DNA of 64,000 nucleotides from Brachionus manjavacas (GCA_019054805.1 JAHQIY010000043.1:124001-188000), one strand, 5' to 3'; positions 17,687 to 26,230 are shown, numbered from the stretch's first letter. Program-made: numbers and translations. Notes: generated by a model from the letters alone, not told the origin.

Positions 17687-17705
17687 ATAATTTAACCTGT
17701 TGAAG

Positions 17706-17735
17706 TAAAAAGGGTTGACACTAATTGCCAACCCT
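17706..17735 (-). terminator. Orphan minus-strand terminator-like hairpin
   Basis: Minus-strand AGGGTTG/CAACCCT stem followed by TTTTT. No minus-strand gene ends here. Nearly the same hairpin serves uraA at 39797-39827, so this copy probably belongs to the repeat mosaic. Confidence 0.5.
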
Positions 17736-17744
17736 CAAAAATTT

Positions 17745-17854
17745 CTCCAGCTCTCCAGCTCTCCAGCTCTCCAGCTCTCCAGCTCTCCAGCTCTCCAGCT
17801 CTCCAGCTCTCCAGCTCTCCAGCTCTCCAGCTCTCCAGCTCTCCAGCTCTCCAG
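17745..17854. repeat. 8-bp tandem array (CTCCAGCT, 13.75 copies)
   Basis: 13 perfect units of CTCCAGCT plus six bases, 110 bases without interruption. The array stops 2 bases before the TGG of the flgK sigma-54 promoter. Unbroken arrays of this size are prone to copy-number change by slippage. A related array (GTTTTCTA/GTTCTCCA) lies at 39703-39798. Confidence 0.95.
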
Positions 17855-17856
17855 TT

Positions 17857-17872
17857 TGGCATACATATTGCA
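17857..17872 (+). promoter_or_regulatory. Sigma-54 promoter of flgKL
   Basis: TGGCATA, four bases, TTGCA. The -24 and -12 blocks are near consensus. It lies 57 bases before flgK and directly abuts the 8-bp tandem array. Confidence 0.8.
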
Positions 17873-17928
17873 AAATTTAAGTCAGATGTTCAGTTAACGC
17901 TGATTTTAAAAGGTTTCTTGGGGGCAAT

Positions 17929-19803
17929 ATGTCGTCTGATCTTCTGAATCTTGGTTCGCAAAGCGTTCTCACAGCTCAGAGACAACTAAACACCACCGGT
18001 CATAACATCTCTAATGTGAATACAGAGGGTTATAGCCGTCAGTCGGTGATACAAGGCACAAATATGCCACGCCAATATGGCGGGGAAACCTATGGTATGG
18101 GCGTTCATGTGGAAAAAGTTCGCCGCTCGTGGGATCAGTTTGCCGTTAATGAACTGAATGTTTCCACCACCAATTACGCCCATAAAGTCGATGACGAAGC
18201 TAATTTGGAAATGCTTTCCAATATGTTGTCGTCGGTTGCTTCGAAAAAAATTCCAGAAAACCTCAACGAGTGGTTTGATGCCGTGAAGTCATTGGCTGAT
18301 AGCCCGAATGATGTGGGTGCTCGTAAAGTTGTGCTTGAAAAAGCAAACTTGATTACTCAGAACCTAAATGACTTCCATGAAACTGTTCGTCGTCAGTCGG
18401 ATGTGACTAACAAGAAGCTTGATTTGGGTATCGAGCGTGTAAACCAGCTTGCGTTAGAGATCAGAGATTTACATCGCCTTATGATGCGTACGCCTGGTCC
18501 GCATAATGACTTGATGGATACGCATGAGAAGCTTATCGCTGAACTTTCTGAGTACACCAAAGTTACCGTAACGCCGCGCAAAAACGCAGAAGGTTTTAAC
18601 GTTCATATTGGCAACGGCCATACCTTAGTTTCCGGTACCGAAGCCAGTGAACTAAAAATGATTGATGGCTATCCAGATGTTCATCAACGTCGCTTAGCCA
18701 TGATTGAAGGTAAGGGCATCAAAGCGATCACGACCAAAGATATTGATGGGAAAATCGGTGCCATGCTAACAATGCGTGACGAGAAGATTCCTCAGTTAAT
18801 GGATGAGCTTGGTAAGCTTGCAACTTCCTTCTCTTATGAAGTCAATAGCTTACAGTCCCAAGGTCTAGATTTACGCGGAAACATTGGTGGGTTGATGTTC
18901 ACAGATGTGAACTCCGATTTTATTGCAGAGTCCCGTGTTGTCACTTCTTCTAACTCAAAAGCAGACTTGGCGGTATATATCGAAGACACCAGTCAGCTCG
19001 TTGGCGGGCAATATTCTTTGCAATATGTAGGTGGTGATTATTATGTCACCCGTCCATCAGGAGAGCAGTTTATTGTGCCGGTTGTCGATAATGCTATCAC
19101 CTTAGATGGTTTGAGAATTGATATTCGCAACGGTTTAGAAGCCGGTGAAAGAGTACTTATTCGTCCGACTAGGAGCGGTGCTGCTCAGATGCAAATGGCG
19201 ACCAATGATCCTAGTGATATTGCCGCGCAAAGTTATGAAGCCTCTACAACCTTTGCTCAAGGTAGTGCGCAATTTAGCATTGCTCAAGCAGGTGATTTGC
19301 GAGAGTTTGAAGTGATTATTTCACCTGACGGTCAGCAGTTTGCTGTAACGGATACTAAAGGGAATATTTTACTTCAACCACAAGCTTATCCACCTAGTGG
19401 CGCTGTAACGGTTCAGGGTACCTCATTTGAGCTTACTGGAGGCGCTCTGCCAAATGATAAGTTTACGGCAAACCTTGTCCCCTCTGAAGGTGACAACGGC
19501 AATCTACTAAAAATGCAAAACATCCAAACGGATAAAAAGCTTAATGATGGTGAGTCGACCATTCTCGACATTTACCACAACCTCAATACCGATGTCGGTC
19601 TTCAAATGTCTACGGCTTCGCGCTTAACCGATGTTTCTCGTTTGGAGAAAGAAGCCGCACAAGAAAGAGTTGCATCGATTTCAGGTGTTAACTTGGATGA
19701 AGAAGCAGCCAACATGATGAAGTTTCAGCAAGCTTATATGGCGTCGTCGCGCATCATGCAGGCGGCTAACGACACTTTTAACACCATTCTTGCGCTGAGA
19801 TAA
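17929..19803 (+). CDS. flgK: Hook-filament junction protein FlgK
   Basis: 624 residues, typical for Vibrio FlgK. N-terminal D0 (LNLGSQSVLTAQRQLNTTGHNISNVNTEGYSRQ) and C-terminal D0 (EEAANMMKFQQAYMASSRIMQAANDTFNTILALR) are well conserved; the middle 200-540 is variable. FlgK is the first junction ring between hook and filament, exported with FlgN. GGGGG precedes the ATG by a few bases. flgL follows after 13 bases, so flgKL share the sigma-54 promoter at 17857. Confidence 0.95.
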   Translation: MSSDLLNLGSQSVLTAQRQLNTTGHNISNVNTEGYSRQSVIQGTNMPRQYGGETYGMGVHVEKVRRSWDQFAVNELNVSTTNYAHKVDDEANLEMLSNMLSSVASKKIPENLNEWFDAVKSLADSPNDVGARKVVLEKANLITQNLNDFHETVRRQSDVTNKKLDLGIERVNQLALEIRDLHRLMMRTPGPHNDLMDTHEKLIAELSEYTKVTVTPRKNAEGFNVHIGNGHTLVSGTEASELKMIDGYPDVHQRRLAMIEGKGIKAITTKDIDGKIGAMLTMRDEKIPQLMDELGKLATSFSYEVNSLQSQGLDLRGNIGGLMFTDVNSDFIAESRVVTSSNSKADLAVYIEDTSQLVGGQYSLQYVGGDYYVTRPSGEQFIVPVVDNAITLDGLRIDIRNGLEAGERVLIRPTRSGAAQMQMATNDPSDIAAQSYEASTTFAQGSAQFSIAQAGDLREFEVIISPDGQQFAVTDTKGNILLQPQAYPPSGAVTVQGTSFELTGGALPNDKFTANLVPSEGDNGNLLKMQNIQTDKKLNDGESTILDIYHNLNTDVGLQMSTASRLTDVSRLEKEAAQERVASISGVNLDEEAANMMKFQQAYMASSRIMQAANDTFNTILALR

Positions 19804-19816
19804 GGAGGCATAAATG

Positions 19817-21007
19817 ATGAATCGTATTTCTAGCTTCCATAATTATCAGTCGGTGCAGAACGACTTACGTCGCTCGGAAGCAAAAGTGCATCACAACCAA
19901 GCGCAATTAGCATCGGGTAAAAAGTTAATGAAAGCGAGTGACGATCCACTCGCCACGCATTACATACAGAACATCGGTCAGCAGAAAGAGCAACTGCGTC
20001 AGTTTACCGATGCAATTACTCTTTCCCGTAATCGCCTAGAGCATCATGAGGTCATTATCTCCAATGCGGAAGATTATGCTGATGAAGCAAAACGAACCGT
20101 AATGGAAATGATCAATGGTTCGTTGTCACCGGAAGACCGTTTCGCTAAACGTCGTGAATTGCAGGAAATCGCAGATAACTTCTTGAATTTGGTAAATGTT
20201 CAGGATGAGTCTGGGAACTATATTTTTGCTGGAACTAAGCCAAAGAATCAGCCTTTCTTTCGTGATAAAGATGGTGATGTGGTGTATGCCGGCGATGATT
20301 ATCAACGCAAGATGAAAATCTCTAACAGTTTAGAAATGCCAATTAACGATCCAGGCAGCAAATTGTTTATGGAGATTGATAACCCGTTTGGTGATTTCGA
20401 GCCTAAATACAATCTAAATGAGACTTCAGAGCTTTTACTTGAGCGCGCGAACAACATCAACCCAGATGACACCTCTACTTATAAGGTGACGTTTGTTGAT
20501 ATGCCCGATGGAAAATACGGTTATCAACTTGAGCGTGATGGTGCAGTGGTAAAAGCCGATACCTTCGATCCTGCCGTGGGTATCAAGTTTGAAGATGTGT
20601 CGATTCAAGTAAAAGGGCAAATTACTAAAGGTGACCAAATTACTTTAGAGCCCAAACGCACTTATAGCATTTTTGAAACCTTTCAAGATGCAATGGCACT
20701 GTCGCAAGGCTCTGTATCTGACACATCAAACACCGCTCAGTTACACCGAGTTGTGGAAGAATTTCACTCTGCTTTTATTCACTTGAACAAGGCACGTACA
20801 GATGTGGGTGCTCGATTAAGTACGCTAGACATTCAAGAAGAGCAGCATGATGACTTCAATATGACATTGGCCAAGTCCAAAAGTAATTTTGAAGATCTTG
20901 ATTATGCTGAAGCGATCATTGAGTTCAATGAGAACTCGCGTGCGCTCCAGGCATCTCAACAGGCGTTTGGTAAAACCAAAGACCTAACACTATTTAATTA
21001 CATCTAA
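19817..21007 (+). CDS. flgL: Hook-filament junction protein FlgL
   Basis: 396 residues from the second of two adjacent ATGs (19814, 19817), which is 8 bases from GGAGG; the first would add one Met. A flagellin-like N-terminus (SEAKVHHNQAQLASGKKLMKASDDPLATHYIQNIGQQKEQL) and C-terminus (LAKSKSNFEDLDYAEAIIEFNENSRALQASQQAFGKTKDLTLFNYI) identify FlgL. It forms the second junction ring beneath the first flagellin. Co-transcribed with flgK. Confidence 0.95.
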   Translation: MNRISSFHNYQSVQNDLRRSEAKVHHNQAQLASGKKLMKASDDPLATHYIQNIGQQKEQLRQFTDAITLSRNRLEHHEVIISNAEDYADEAKRTVMEMINGSLSPEDRFAKRRELQEIADNFLNLVNVQDESGNYIFAGTKPKNQPFFRDKDGDVVYAGDDYQRKMKISNSLEMPINDPGSKLFMEIDNPFGDFEPKYNLNETSELLLERANNINPDDTSTYKVTFVDMPDGKYGYQLERDGAVVKADTFDPAVGIKFEDVSIQVKGQITKGDQITLEPKRTYSIFETFQDAMALSQGSVSDTSNTAQLHRVVEEFHSAFIHLNKARTDVGARLSTLDIQEEQHDDFNMTLAKSKSNFEDLDYAEAIIEFNENSRALQASQQAFGKTKDLTLFNYI

Positions 21008-21100
21008 GCTCAAAGCCTTATGTGCTATGCCATAAGTGCGAGATAGAAACAGCTATTGGAAAAACGACCACAGTAGTAGTGGCAATCTAGTGGCAAAAGG

Positions 21101-21123
21101 GCGGCAATGAGTTTGCCGCTTTA
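21101..21123 (+). terminator. Possible terminator after flgL
   Basis: Stem GCGGCAA/TTGCCGC with a 5-base loop and a short TTTAAG tail. The T-run is weak. Confidence 0.45.
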
Positions 21124-21222
21124 AGTGGGTGATATTTGTTCAATGCGAGCAAATAATAAACTTACATTTTAAGTTGCTAATAAATATAAGGAAATTAATT
21201 TATTTAGTAACTATTTTAAAAC

Positions 21223-21238
21223 TGGCACATAACTTGAA
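21223..21238 (+). promoter_or_regulatory. Sigma-54-like promoter of the first flagellin gene
   Basis: TGGCACA, four bases, TTGAA: a perfect -24 block with the -12 GC changed to GA. It lies about 140 bases before the ATG, implying a long leader. In V. cholerae the single sigma-54-dependent flagellin gene is flaA. Confidence 0.6.
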
Positions 21239-21340
21239 TTGAGTTAGGGCAGAGTTAAACAAATTAGTTTTAAGTAGGCAATAGATCTACTTAGCAAGTC
21301 ATTTACGGTCAGTGCTTCCAAATGAGACAAAGCTGGCCGC

Positions 21341-21358
21341 TTCGCAAGCACTTGCGAA
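21341..21358 (+). promoter_or_regulatory. Leader hairpin before the first flagellin
   Basis: A perfect 8-bp inverted repeat, TTCGCAAG/CTTGCGAA with a 2-base spacer, lies 19 bases before the ATG and just ahead of the AGGAGAG ribosome site. It could modulate translation or mRNA stability. Confidence 0.45.
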
Positions 21359-21377
21359 CTCAATAGGAGAGCAAAGT

Positions 21378-22523
21378 ATGACCATTACAGTAAATACTAA
21401 CGTGTCGGCGATGACCGCTCAGCGTTACCTGAATAAGGCGACTGGAGAGTTAAATACCTCCATGGAACGTCTATCTTCAGGTCAAAGAATTAACAGTGCG
21501 AAAGATGATGCGGCGGGCCTACAAATTTCGAACCGATTGACTGCTCAGTCTCGTGGTTTAGATGTGGCGATGCGCAACGCAAATGACGGCATCTCGATCG
21601 CTCAAACAGCGGAAGGTGCGATGAATGAGTCGACTTCGATTCTTCAACGTATTCGTGACTTGTCACTGCAGTCGGCTAACGGTACTAACTCGGCATCTGA
21701 GCGCCAAGCATTGCATGAAGAAGTCTCTGCTCTGCAAGATGAGCTTAACCGAATCGCGGAAACTACATCATTTGGTGGTCGAAAGCTACTAAATGGTTCA
21801 TTTGGTGAAGCATCATTCCAAATCGGCGCAAGTTCTGGTGAGGCAATCATCATGGGGTTGACCAGTATTCGTGCAGATGATTTCCGTATGGGTGGTCAGT
21901 CTTTTATTTCTGCGCCTGAGCAGGCAAAAGATAAAGATTGGGGAGTTCCTCCAACAGCTAAAGACCTGAAGTTTGAGTTTACAACTAAAGATGGTGAAGC
22001 TGTGACGTTAGATGTTATTGCCAAAGAGGGTGATGACATCGAAGAACTAGCAACCTACATCAATGGCCAAACAGACAAGCTAAAAGCGTCTGTAGACCAA
22101 GACGGTAGACTGCAAATCTTTGCCGCGGAACCAAACCTTCAGGGTAACTTGAATATTTCAGGTGGTCTTGCAGGGGAACTTGGTCTAAGTGGCGGGCCGG
22201 GTGTTCAAACCTCAGTACAGAACATTGATGTTCGCTCAGTAGGTGGTGCGCAAAATGCGGTCGGCATTATTGATGCGGCTCTTAAGTATGTGGATTCACA
22301 ACGTGCGGACTTAGGTGCGAAACAAAACCGTCTGAGCCACAGTATCAACAACTTAGCTAACATCCAAGAAAACGTTGAAGCATCGAACAGTCGAATCCGC
22401 GATACAGATTTCGCGAAAGAGACGACGGCGATGACGAAAGCACAAATTCTGCAACAAGCGGGTACATCAATACTTGCTCAAGCAAAACAGTTGCCTAACT
22501 CTGCAATGTCACTACTGCAGTAA
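21378..22523 (+). CDS. Flagellin (sigma-54-type promoter)
   Basis: 381 residues from the ATG at 21378 ([12 protein letters not shown]), chosen for the AGGAGAG ribosome site; the in-frame extension upstream lies in the leader. Conserved flagellin ends: N-terminal [41 protein letters not shown] and C-terminal [44 protein letters not shown], with a short variable centre typical of polar Vibrio flagellins. It is about as long as its neighbour and clearly a paralogue. The sigma-54-like promoter and place after flgL suggest the FlaA-type core subunit, but naming in the genus is inconsistent, so no symbol is given. Confidence 0.93.
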   Translation: MTITVNTNVSAMTAQRYLNKATGELNTSMERLSSGQRINSAKDDAAGLQISNRLTAQSRGLDVAMRNANDGISIAQTAEGAMNESTSILQRIRDLSLQSANGTNSASERQALHEEVSALQDELNRIAETTSFGGRKLLNGSFGEASFQIGASSGEAIIMGLTSIRADDFRMGGQSFISAPEQAKDKDWGVPPTAKDLKFEFTTKDGEAVTLDVIAKEGDDIEELATYINGQTDKLKASVDQDGRLQIFAAEPNLQGNLNISGGLAGELGLSGGPGVQTSVQNIDVRSVGGAQNAVGIIDAALKYVDSQRADLGAKQNRLSHSINNLANIQENVEASNSRIRDTDFAKETTAMTKAQILQQAGTSILAQAKQLPNSAMSLLQ

Positions 22524-22906
22524 TAGTCAAATTTTACACTGACAATAACCTAGACGTAGGGTCTGTGTGATTTTGACGGCAAACATAGGTGATTAGGTAA
22601 TGGAGCTATCTCTCACACCTGCTCCATAACTGGAGTCACTTATGTAGCACGGCAGCCAGGCTGTGATCATTTCTCTCGATCTCCATATTGGCATTGGCTA
22701 CCAAATAGCCCCGGTTCTCTCAAAGGAAAGGCGCTTTTCTTTTGCCTAAAGAAAACTCTATCTCCTTTTTCTTACTCCTATCCATTTCAAAGTCGCGCAT
22801 TATCGGCTGAAATCAAAAAATCTTTAGCAATTGATTTCATATCTGTCGGTTGTGTCAATATCTCCTTCTAATCGTTAGGTTTTTAAAATATTTGCCAATT
22901 TAGCTC
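22524..22906. other. Spacer between flagellin genes
   Basis: I see no gene here. There are short complementary segments near 22605-22640 but no stem with a T-run, so no clear terminator separates the flagellin genes. The DNA becomes AT-rich towards the sigma-28 promoter at its right end. Confidence 0.5.
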
Positions 22907-22933
22907 TAAAGATAATCAATTTAACGTCGTTAA
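22907..22933 (+). promoter_or_regulatory. Sigma-28 promoter of the second flagellin gene
   Basis: TAAAG, 14 bases, GTCGTTAA, close to the FliA consensus. It lies 88 bases before the ATG. Confidence 0.75.
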
Positions 22934-23021
22934 TAAGGTTACTTTGAGAGAACTAATTGGTTTACCGAGACGTCGGAAACCCTTTACCTCCGGTGTACGG
23001 AAATCAATAGGAGAAACCACT

Positions 23022-24155
23022 ATGGCGGTTAATGTAAATACAAACGTTTCGGCAATGACAGCACAACGTTATTTAAACAGTGCGACTACTGCCCAACAAA
23101 CGTCGATGGAAAGACTTTCATCTGGCTTTAAGATTAACAGCGCAAAAGACGATGCGGCAGGTCTTCAGATCTCTAACCGTTTGAATGTGCAAAGCCGTGG
23201 CTTAGATGTCGCAGTACGTAATGCGAATGATGGTATTTCAATGGCACAAACTGCTGAAGGTGCTATGAATGAAACGACTAACATTCTGCAACGTATGCGT
23301 GACTTGTCACTTCAATCTGCTAACGGTTCAAACTCTAAGTCTGAGCGTGTTGCTATCCAAGAGGAAGTAACGGCTCTAAACGATGAGCTAAATCGTATTG
23401 CTGAAACCACTTCATTTGGTGGTAACAAGCTACTGAACGGTACATTTGCTACCAAATCATTCCAGATTGGTGCGGATAATGGTGAGGCAGTAATGCTAAC
23501 CATGAACAACATGCGTAGTGATAACACTATGATGGGTGGTAACACCTACGTAGCGGCAAATGGTCAAGATAAAGATTGGGGGGTGACGGCCGGTTCAAAT
23601 GATCTAACGATTGCACTTACTGACAAGTTCGGCCAAGCTCAAAACGTTACCATTAATGCCAAAGAAGGTGATGATATCGAAGAGCTAGCCACTTACATCA
23701 ACGGTCAAACAGACCTAGTTACAGCATCTGTTGACGAAGATGGTAAGCTACAGTTGTTCACGGATAACAACCGAGTTGAAGGTGTTGCGACTTTTGGTGG
23801 CGCACTTGCTGGTGAGCTAAGTATTGGTGCAGCGCAAGCAGTTACAGTCGACACGATGGATGTGACAACTGTTGGTGGTTCGCAACAAGCCGTCGCGATT
23901 GTCGACTCAGCACTTAAGTTTGTTGATAGCCACCGTGCTGAGCTTGGTGCATTCCAAAACCGTTTCAACCATGCGATTAACAACTTAGACAACATCAACG
24001 AAAACGTGAACGCGTCTAAGAGCCGTATCAAGGATACAGACTTTGCGAAAGAGACAACGGCACTTACTAAGTCTCAGATCCTATCGCAAGCATCAAGTTC
24101 TGTTCTTGCACAAGCAAAGCAAGCGCCCAACTCAGCGTTGGGGCTTTTAGGCTAA
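23022..24155 (+). CDS. Flagellin (sigma-28-type promoter)
   Basis: 377 residues from the ATG at 23022, with AGGAG upstream; the in-frame extension to 22944 is leader. Strongly similar to the preceding flagellin over both ends ([68 protein letters not shown]) with differences in the centre. It has the FliA-type promoter that Vibrio accessory flagellins (flaB-flaE types) usually carry. A strong terminator follows 40 bases after the stop. Confidence 0.93.
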   Translation: MAVNVNTNVSAMTAQRYLNSATTAQQTSMERLSSGFKINSAKDDAAGLQISNRLNVQSRGLDVAVRNANDGISMAQTAEGAMNETTNILQRMRDLSLQSANGSNSKSERVAIQEEVTALNDELNRIAETTSFGGNKLLNGTFATKSFQIGADNGEAVMLTMNNMRSDNTMMGGNTYVAANGQDKDWGVTAGSNDLTIALTDKFGQAQNVTINAKEGDDIEELATYINGQTDLVTASVDEDGKLQLFTDNNRVEGVATFGGALAGELSIGAAQAVTVDTMDVTTVGGSQQAVAIVDSALKFVDSHRAELGAFQNRFNHAINNLDNINENVNASKSRIKDTDFAKETTALTKSQILSQASSSVLAQAKQAPNSALGLLG

Positions 24156-24196
24156 AGAGTTAGTCTCTTAGCACAACAAAAGTCATGACTTAATTA

Positions 24197-24222
24197 AAAT
24201 CCAGCTTCGGCTGGATTTTTTA
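24197..24222 (+). terminator. Terminator after the second flagellin
   Basis: Stem AAATCCAGC/GCTGGATTT with a TTCG tetraloop and a T-run. Confidence 0.93.
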
Positions 24223-24294
24223 TGCTTGCAGTTGTTCAAAACGCGTTGTGTAGGATACGTAATGGCGGTTAGCAGAATAGTGGTGATACTAACC

Positions 24295-24312
24295 AGAATA
24301 AATATCTGATCA
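24295..24312. repeat. Copy 1 of an 18-bp dispersed repeat
   Basis: AGAATAAATATCTGATCA, identical to 42705-42722. In the second copy the core sits inside ATACCAA...TTGGTAT arms; here the arms are decayed (ATACTAACC on the left). Probably a small palindromic intergenic element. Confidence 0.55.
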
Positions 24313-24366
24313 TCTATCAGGCCAATAGGTCTGAAATGTAGCGGTGAGTATGTTGCAGATAAAAGA

Positions 24367-24390
24367 AAACCCAGCTAAATAGCTGGGTTT
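24367..24390 (-). terminator. Terminator of the tRNA operon
   Basis: Stem AAACCCAGCT/AGCTGGGTTT with an AAAT loop. On the minus strand it is followed by TTCTTTT. It sits at the left edge of the gap, where the minus-strand tRNA transcript would end. Confidence 0.7.
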
Positions 24391-24397
24391 CTTCAAT

Positions 24398-25135
24398 NNN
24401 NNNNNNNNNNNNNNNNNNNNNNNNNNNNNNNNNNNNNNNNNNNNNNNNNNNNNNNNNNNNNNNNNNNNNNNNNNNNNNNNNNNNNNNNNNNNNNNNNNNN
24501 NNNNNNNNNNNNNNNNNNNNNNNNNNNNNNNNNNNNNNNNNNNNNNNNNNNNNNNNNNNNNNNNNNNNNNNNNNNNNNNNNNNNNNNNNNNNNNNNNNNN
24601 NNNNNNNNNNNNNNNNNNNNNNNNNNNNNNNNNNNNNNNNNNNNNNNNNNNNNNNNNNNNNNNNNNNNNNNNNNNNNNNNNNNNNNNNNNNNNNNNNNNN
24701 NNNNNNNNNNNNNNNNNNNNNNNNNNNNNNNNNNNNNNNNNNNNNNNNNNNNNNNNNNNNNNNNNNNNNNNNNNNNNNNNNNNNNNNNNNNNNNNNNNNN
24801 NNNNNNNNNNNNNNNNNNNNNNNNNNNNNNNNNNNNNNNNNNNNNNNNNNNNNNNNNNNNNNNNNNNNNNNNNNNNNNNNNNNNNNNNNNNNNNNNNNNN
24901 NNNNNNNNNNNNNNNNNNNNNNNNNNNNNNNNNNNNNNNNNNNNNNNNNNNNNNNNNNNNNNNNNNNNNNNNNNNNNNNNNNNNNNNNNNNNNNNNNNNN
25001 NNNNNNNNNNNNNNNNNNNNNNNNNNNNNNNNNNNNNNNNNNNNNNNNNNNNNNNNNNNNNNNNNNNNNNNNNNNNNNNNNNNNNNNNNNNNNNNNNNNN
25101 NNNNNNNNNNNNNNNNNNNNNNNNNNNNNNNNNNN
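24398..25135. other. Assembly gap (738 N)
   Basis: Undetermined bases inside the tRNA array. The base run just right of the gap (TCAATTTT) equals what follows each tRNA-Leu copy, so the gap probably ends at a tRNA-Leu 5' end. If its size is real, it could hold about three more Gln-Leu units of 243 bases. Confidence 0.9.
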
Positions 25136-25185
25136 TCAATTTTTTAGTCTTAGCTGATAATTGGAGAATCAACTAGACGTTGTAA

Positions 25186-25260
25186 TGGCAGGTCTACCTG
25201 GATTCGAACCAGGGAATGGCGGCATCAAAAGCCGCTGCCTTACCGCTTGGCGATAGACCT
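25186..25260 (-). tRNA. tRNA-Gln (TTG), copy 1
   Basis: 75 nt with encoded CCA. Acceptor AGGTCTA/TAGACCT; anticodon loop TTTTGAT between GCGGC/GCCGC; T-loop TTCGAAT. Identical in sequence to the other four copies. Confidence 0.95.
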
Positions 25261-25291
25261 GCAGTGCTCTAACTAAAGAGACTTCAAATAA

Positions 25292-25376
25292 TGGTGCGGA
25301 AGGAGAGACTTGAACTCTCACACCTTGCGGCGCCAGAACCTAAATCTGGTGCGTCTACCAATTCCGCCACTTCCGC
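25292..25376 (-). tRNA. tRNA-Leu (TAG), copy 1
   Basis: 85 nt with encoded CCA and a long variable arm. Acceptor GCGGAAG/CTTCCGC; anticodon loop TTTAGGT reads TAG (CUA codons). Confidence 0.95.
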
Positions 25377-25426
25377 ATCAATTTTGTGTTCATCCCGCTA
25401 ATTGGCAAAAGCGTAATGAAGTTGTA

Positions 25427-25500
25427 TGGCAGGCTACTTAGAGCCGAGCCAGGGACAATAGACGAGGCATCAAAAGATGTTATCCACTGAACCTATTAAA
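25427..25500 (-). pseudogene. Decayed tRNA-Gln copy
   Basis: This piece between Leu copy 1 and Gln copy 2 aligns along its length with tRNA-Gln. The CCA end, TGGCAGG, GCCAGGGA and GGCATCAAAAG (anticodon loop) are kept. The acceptor, D-arm and T-arm have many changes, the T-stem no longer pairs and the T-loop TTCGAAT has become CTCGGCT. It explains why this spacer is 127 bases instead of about 52. Confidence 0.65.
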
Positions 25501-25503
25501 TAG

Positions 25504-25578
25504 TGGCAGGTCTACCTGGATTCGAACCAGGGAATGGCGGCATCAAAAGCCGCTGCCTTACCGCTTGGCGATAGACCT
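25504..25578 (-). tRNA. tRNA-Gln (TTG), copy 2
   Basis: Identical to copy 1 over 75 nt including CCA; anticodon TTG. Confidence 0.95.
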
Positions 25579-25609
25579 GCAGTGCTCTAATTAAAGAGAC
25601 TTCAAATAA

Positions 25610-25694
25610 TGGTGCGGAAGGAGAGACTTGAACTCTCACACCTTGCGGCGCCAGAACCTAAATCTGGTGCGTCTACCAATTCCGCCACTTCCGC
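25610..25694 (-). tRNA. tRNA-Leu (TAG), copy 2
   Basis: Identical to Leu copy 1; 85 nt with CCA; anticodon TAG. Confidence 0.95.
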
Positions 25695-25746
25695 ATCAAT
25701 TTTGTGTTCATATCGTTCAATTGGTGAGAACCATATGAAGTTGTAG

Positions 25747-25821
25747 TGGCAGGTCTACCTGGATTCGAACCAGGGAATGGCGGCATCAAAAGCCGCTGCC
25801 TTACCGCTTGGCGATAGACCT
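25747..25821 (-). tRNA. tRNA-Gln (TTG), copy 3
   Basis: Identical to copy 1; 75 nt with CCA; anticodon TTG. Confidence 0.95.
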
Positions 25822-25852
25822 GCAGTGCTCTAACTAAAGAGACTTCAAATAA

Positions 25853-25937
25853 TGGTGCGGAAGGAGAGACTTGAACTCTCACACCTTGCGGCGCCAGAAC
25901 CTAAATCTGGTGCGTCTACCAATTCCGCCACTTCCGC
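25853..25937 (-). tRNA. tRNA-Leu (TAG), copy 3
   Basis: Identical to Leu copy 1; 85 nt with CCA; anticodon TAG. Confidence 0.95.
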
Positions 25938-25988
25938 ATCAATTTTGTGTTCATCCCGCTAATTGGTAAAAGCGTAATGAAGTTGTAA

Positions 25989-26063
25989 TGGCAGGTCTAC
26001 CTGGATTCGAACCAGGGAATGGCGGCATCAAAAGCCGCTGCCTTACCGCTTGGCGATAGACCT
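25989..26063 (-). tRNA. tRNA-Gln (TTG), copy 4
   Basis: Identical to copy 1; 75 nt with CCA; anticodon TTG. Confidence 0.95.
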
Positions 26064-26093
26064 GCAGTGCTCTAATTAAAGAGACTTAAATAA

Positions 26094-26178
26094 TGGTGCG
26101 GAAGGAGAGACTTGAACTCTCACACCTTGCGGCGCCAGAACCTAAATCTGGTGCGTCTACCAATTCCGCCACTTCCGC
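26094..26178 (-). tRNA. tRNA-Leu (TAG), copy 4
   Basis: Identical to Leu copy 1; 85 nt with CCA; anticodon TAG. The Gln-Leu spacer is one base shorter than in the other units. Confidence 0.95.
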
Positions 26179-26230
26179 ATCAATTTCGTATTCATACCGC
26201 TAATTGGTAAAAGCCATATGAAATTGTAAA

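Larger units (their letters stand above)
25186..26230 (-). repeat. Tandem Gln-Leu tRNA repeat units
   Basis: Four successive units of tRNA-Gln, spacer, tRNA-Leu, spacer. Three have a period of 242-243 bases with nearly identical spacers; the first is 318 bases because it contains the decayed Gln copy. The near identity of spacers indicates recent unequal crossover. Confidence 0.9.

Noticed and set aside
17745..17854. CRISPR-like array
   Set aside because: The units are contiguous 8-mers without spacers, and no cas genes are in the window.
17715..17897. Open frame encoding repeated Leu-Gln-Leu-Ser-Ser-Ser-Pro-Ala
   Set aside because: It is only a translation of the 8-bp tandem array, with no ribosome site, and it overlaps the flgK promoter.
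23705..24031. 108-residue minus-strand open frame opposite the second flagellin
   Set aside because: Shadow of a highly conserved flagellin gene; similar shadows occur opposite the first flagellin.
24393..25172. Long open frame across 24.4-25.2 kb
   Set aside because: It consists of unknown bases in the assembly gap.
25186..26230. Regularly spaced repeats as a possible CRISPR or novel repeat system
   Set aside because: The repeats are tRNA-Gln and tRNA-Leu genes and the spacers are nearly identical to each other.
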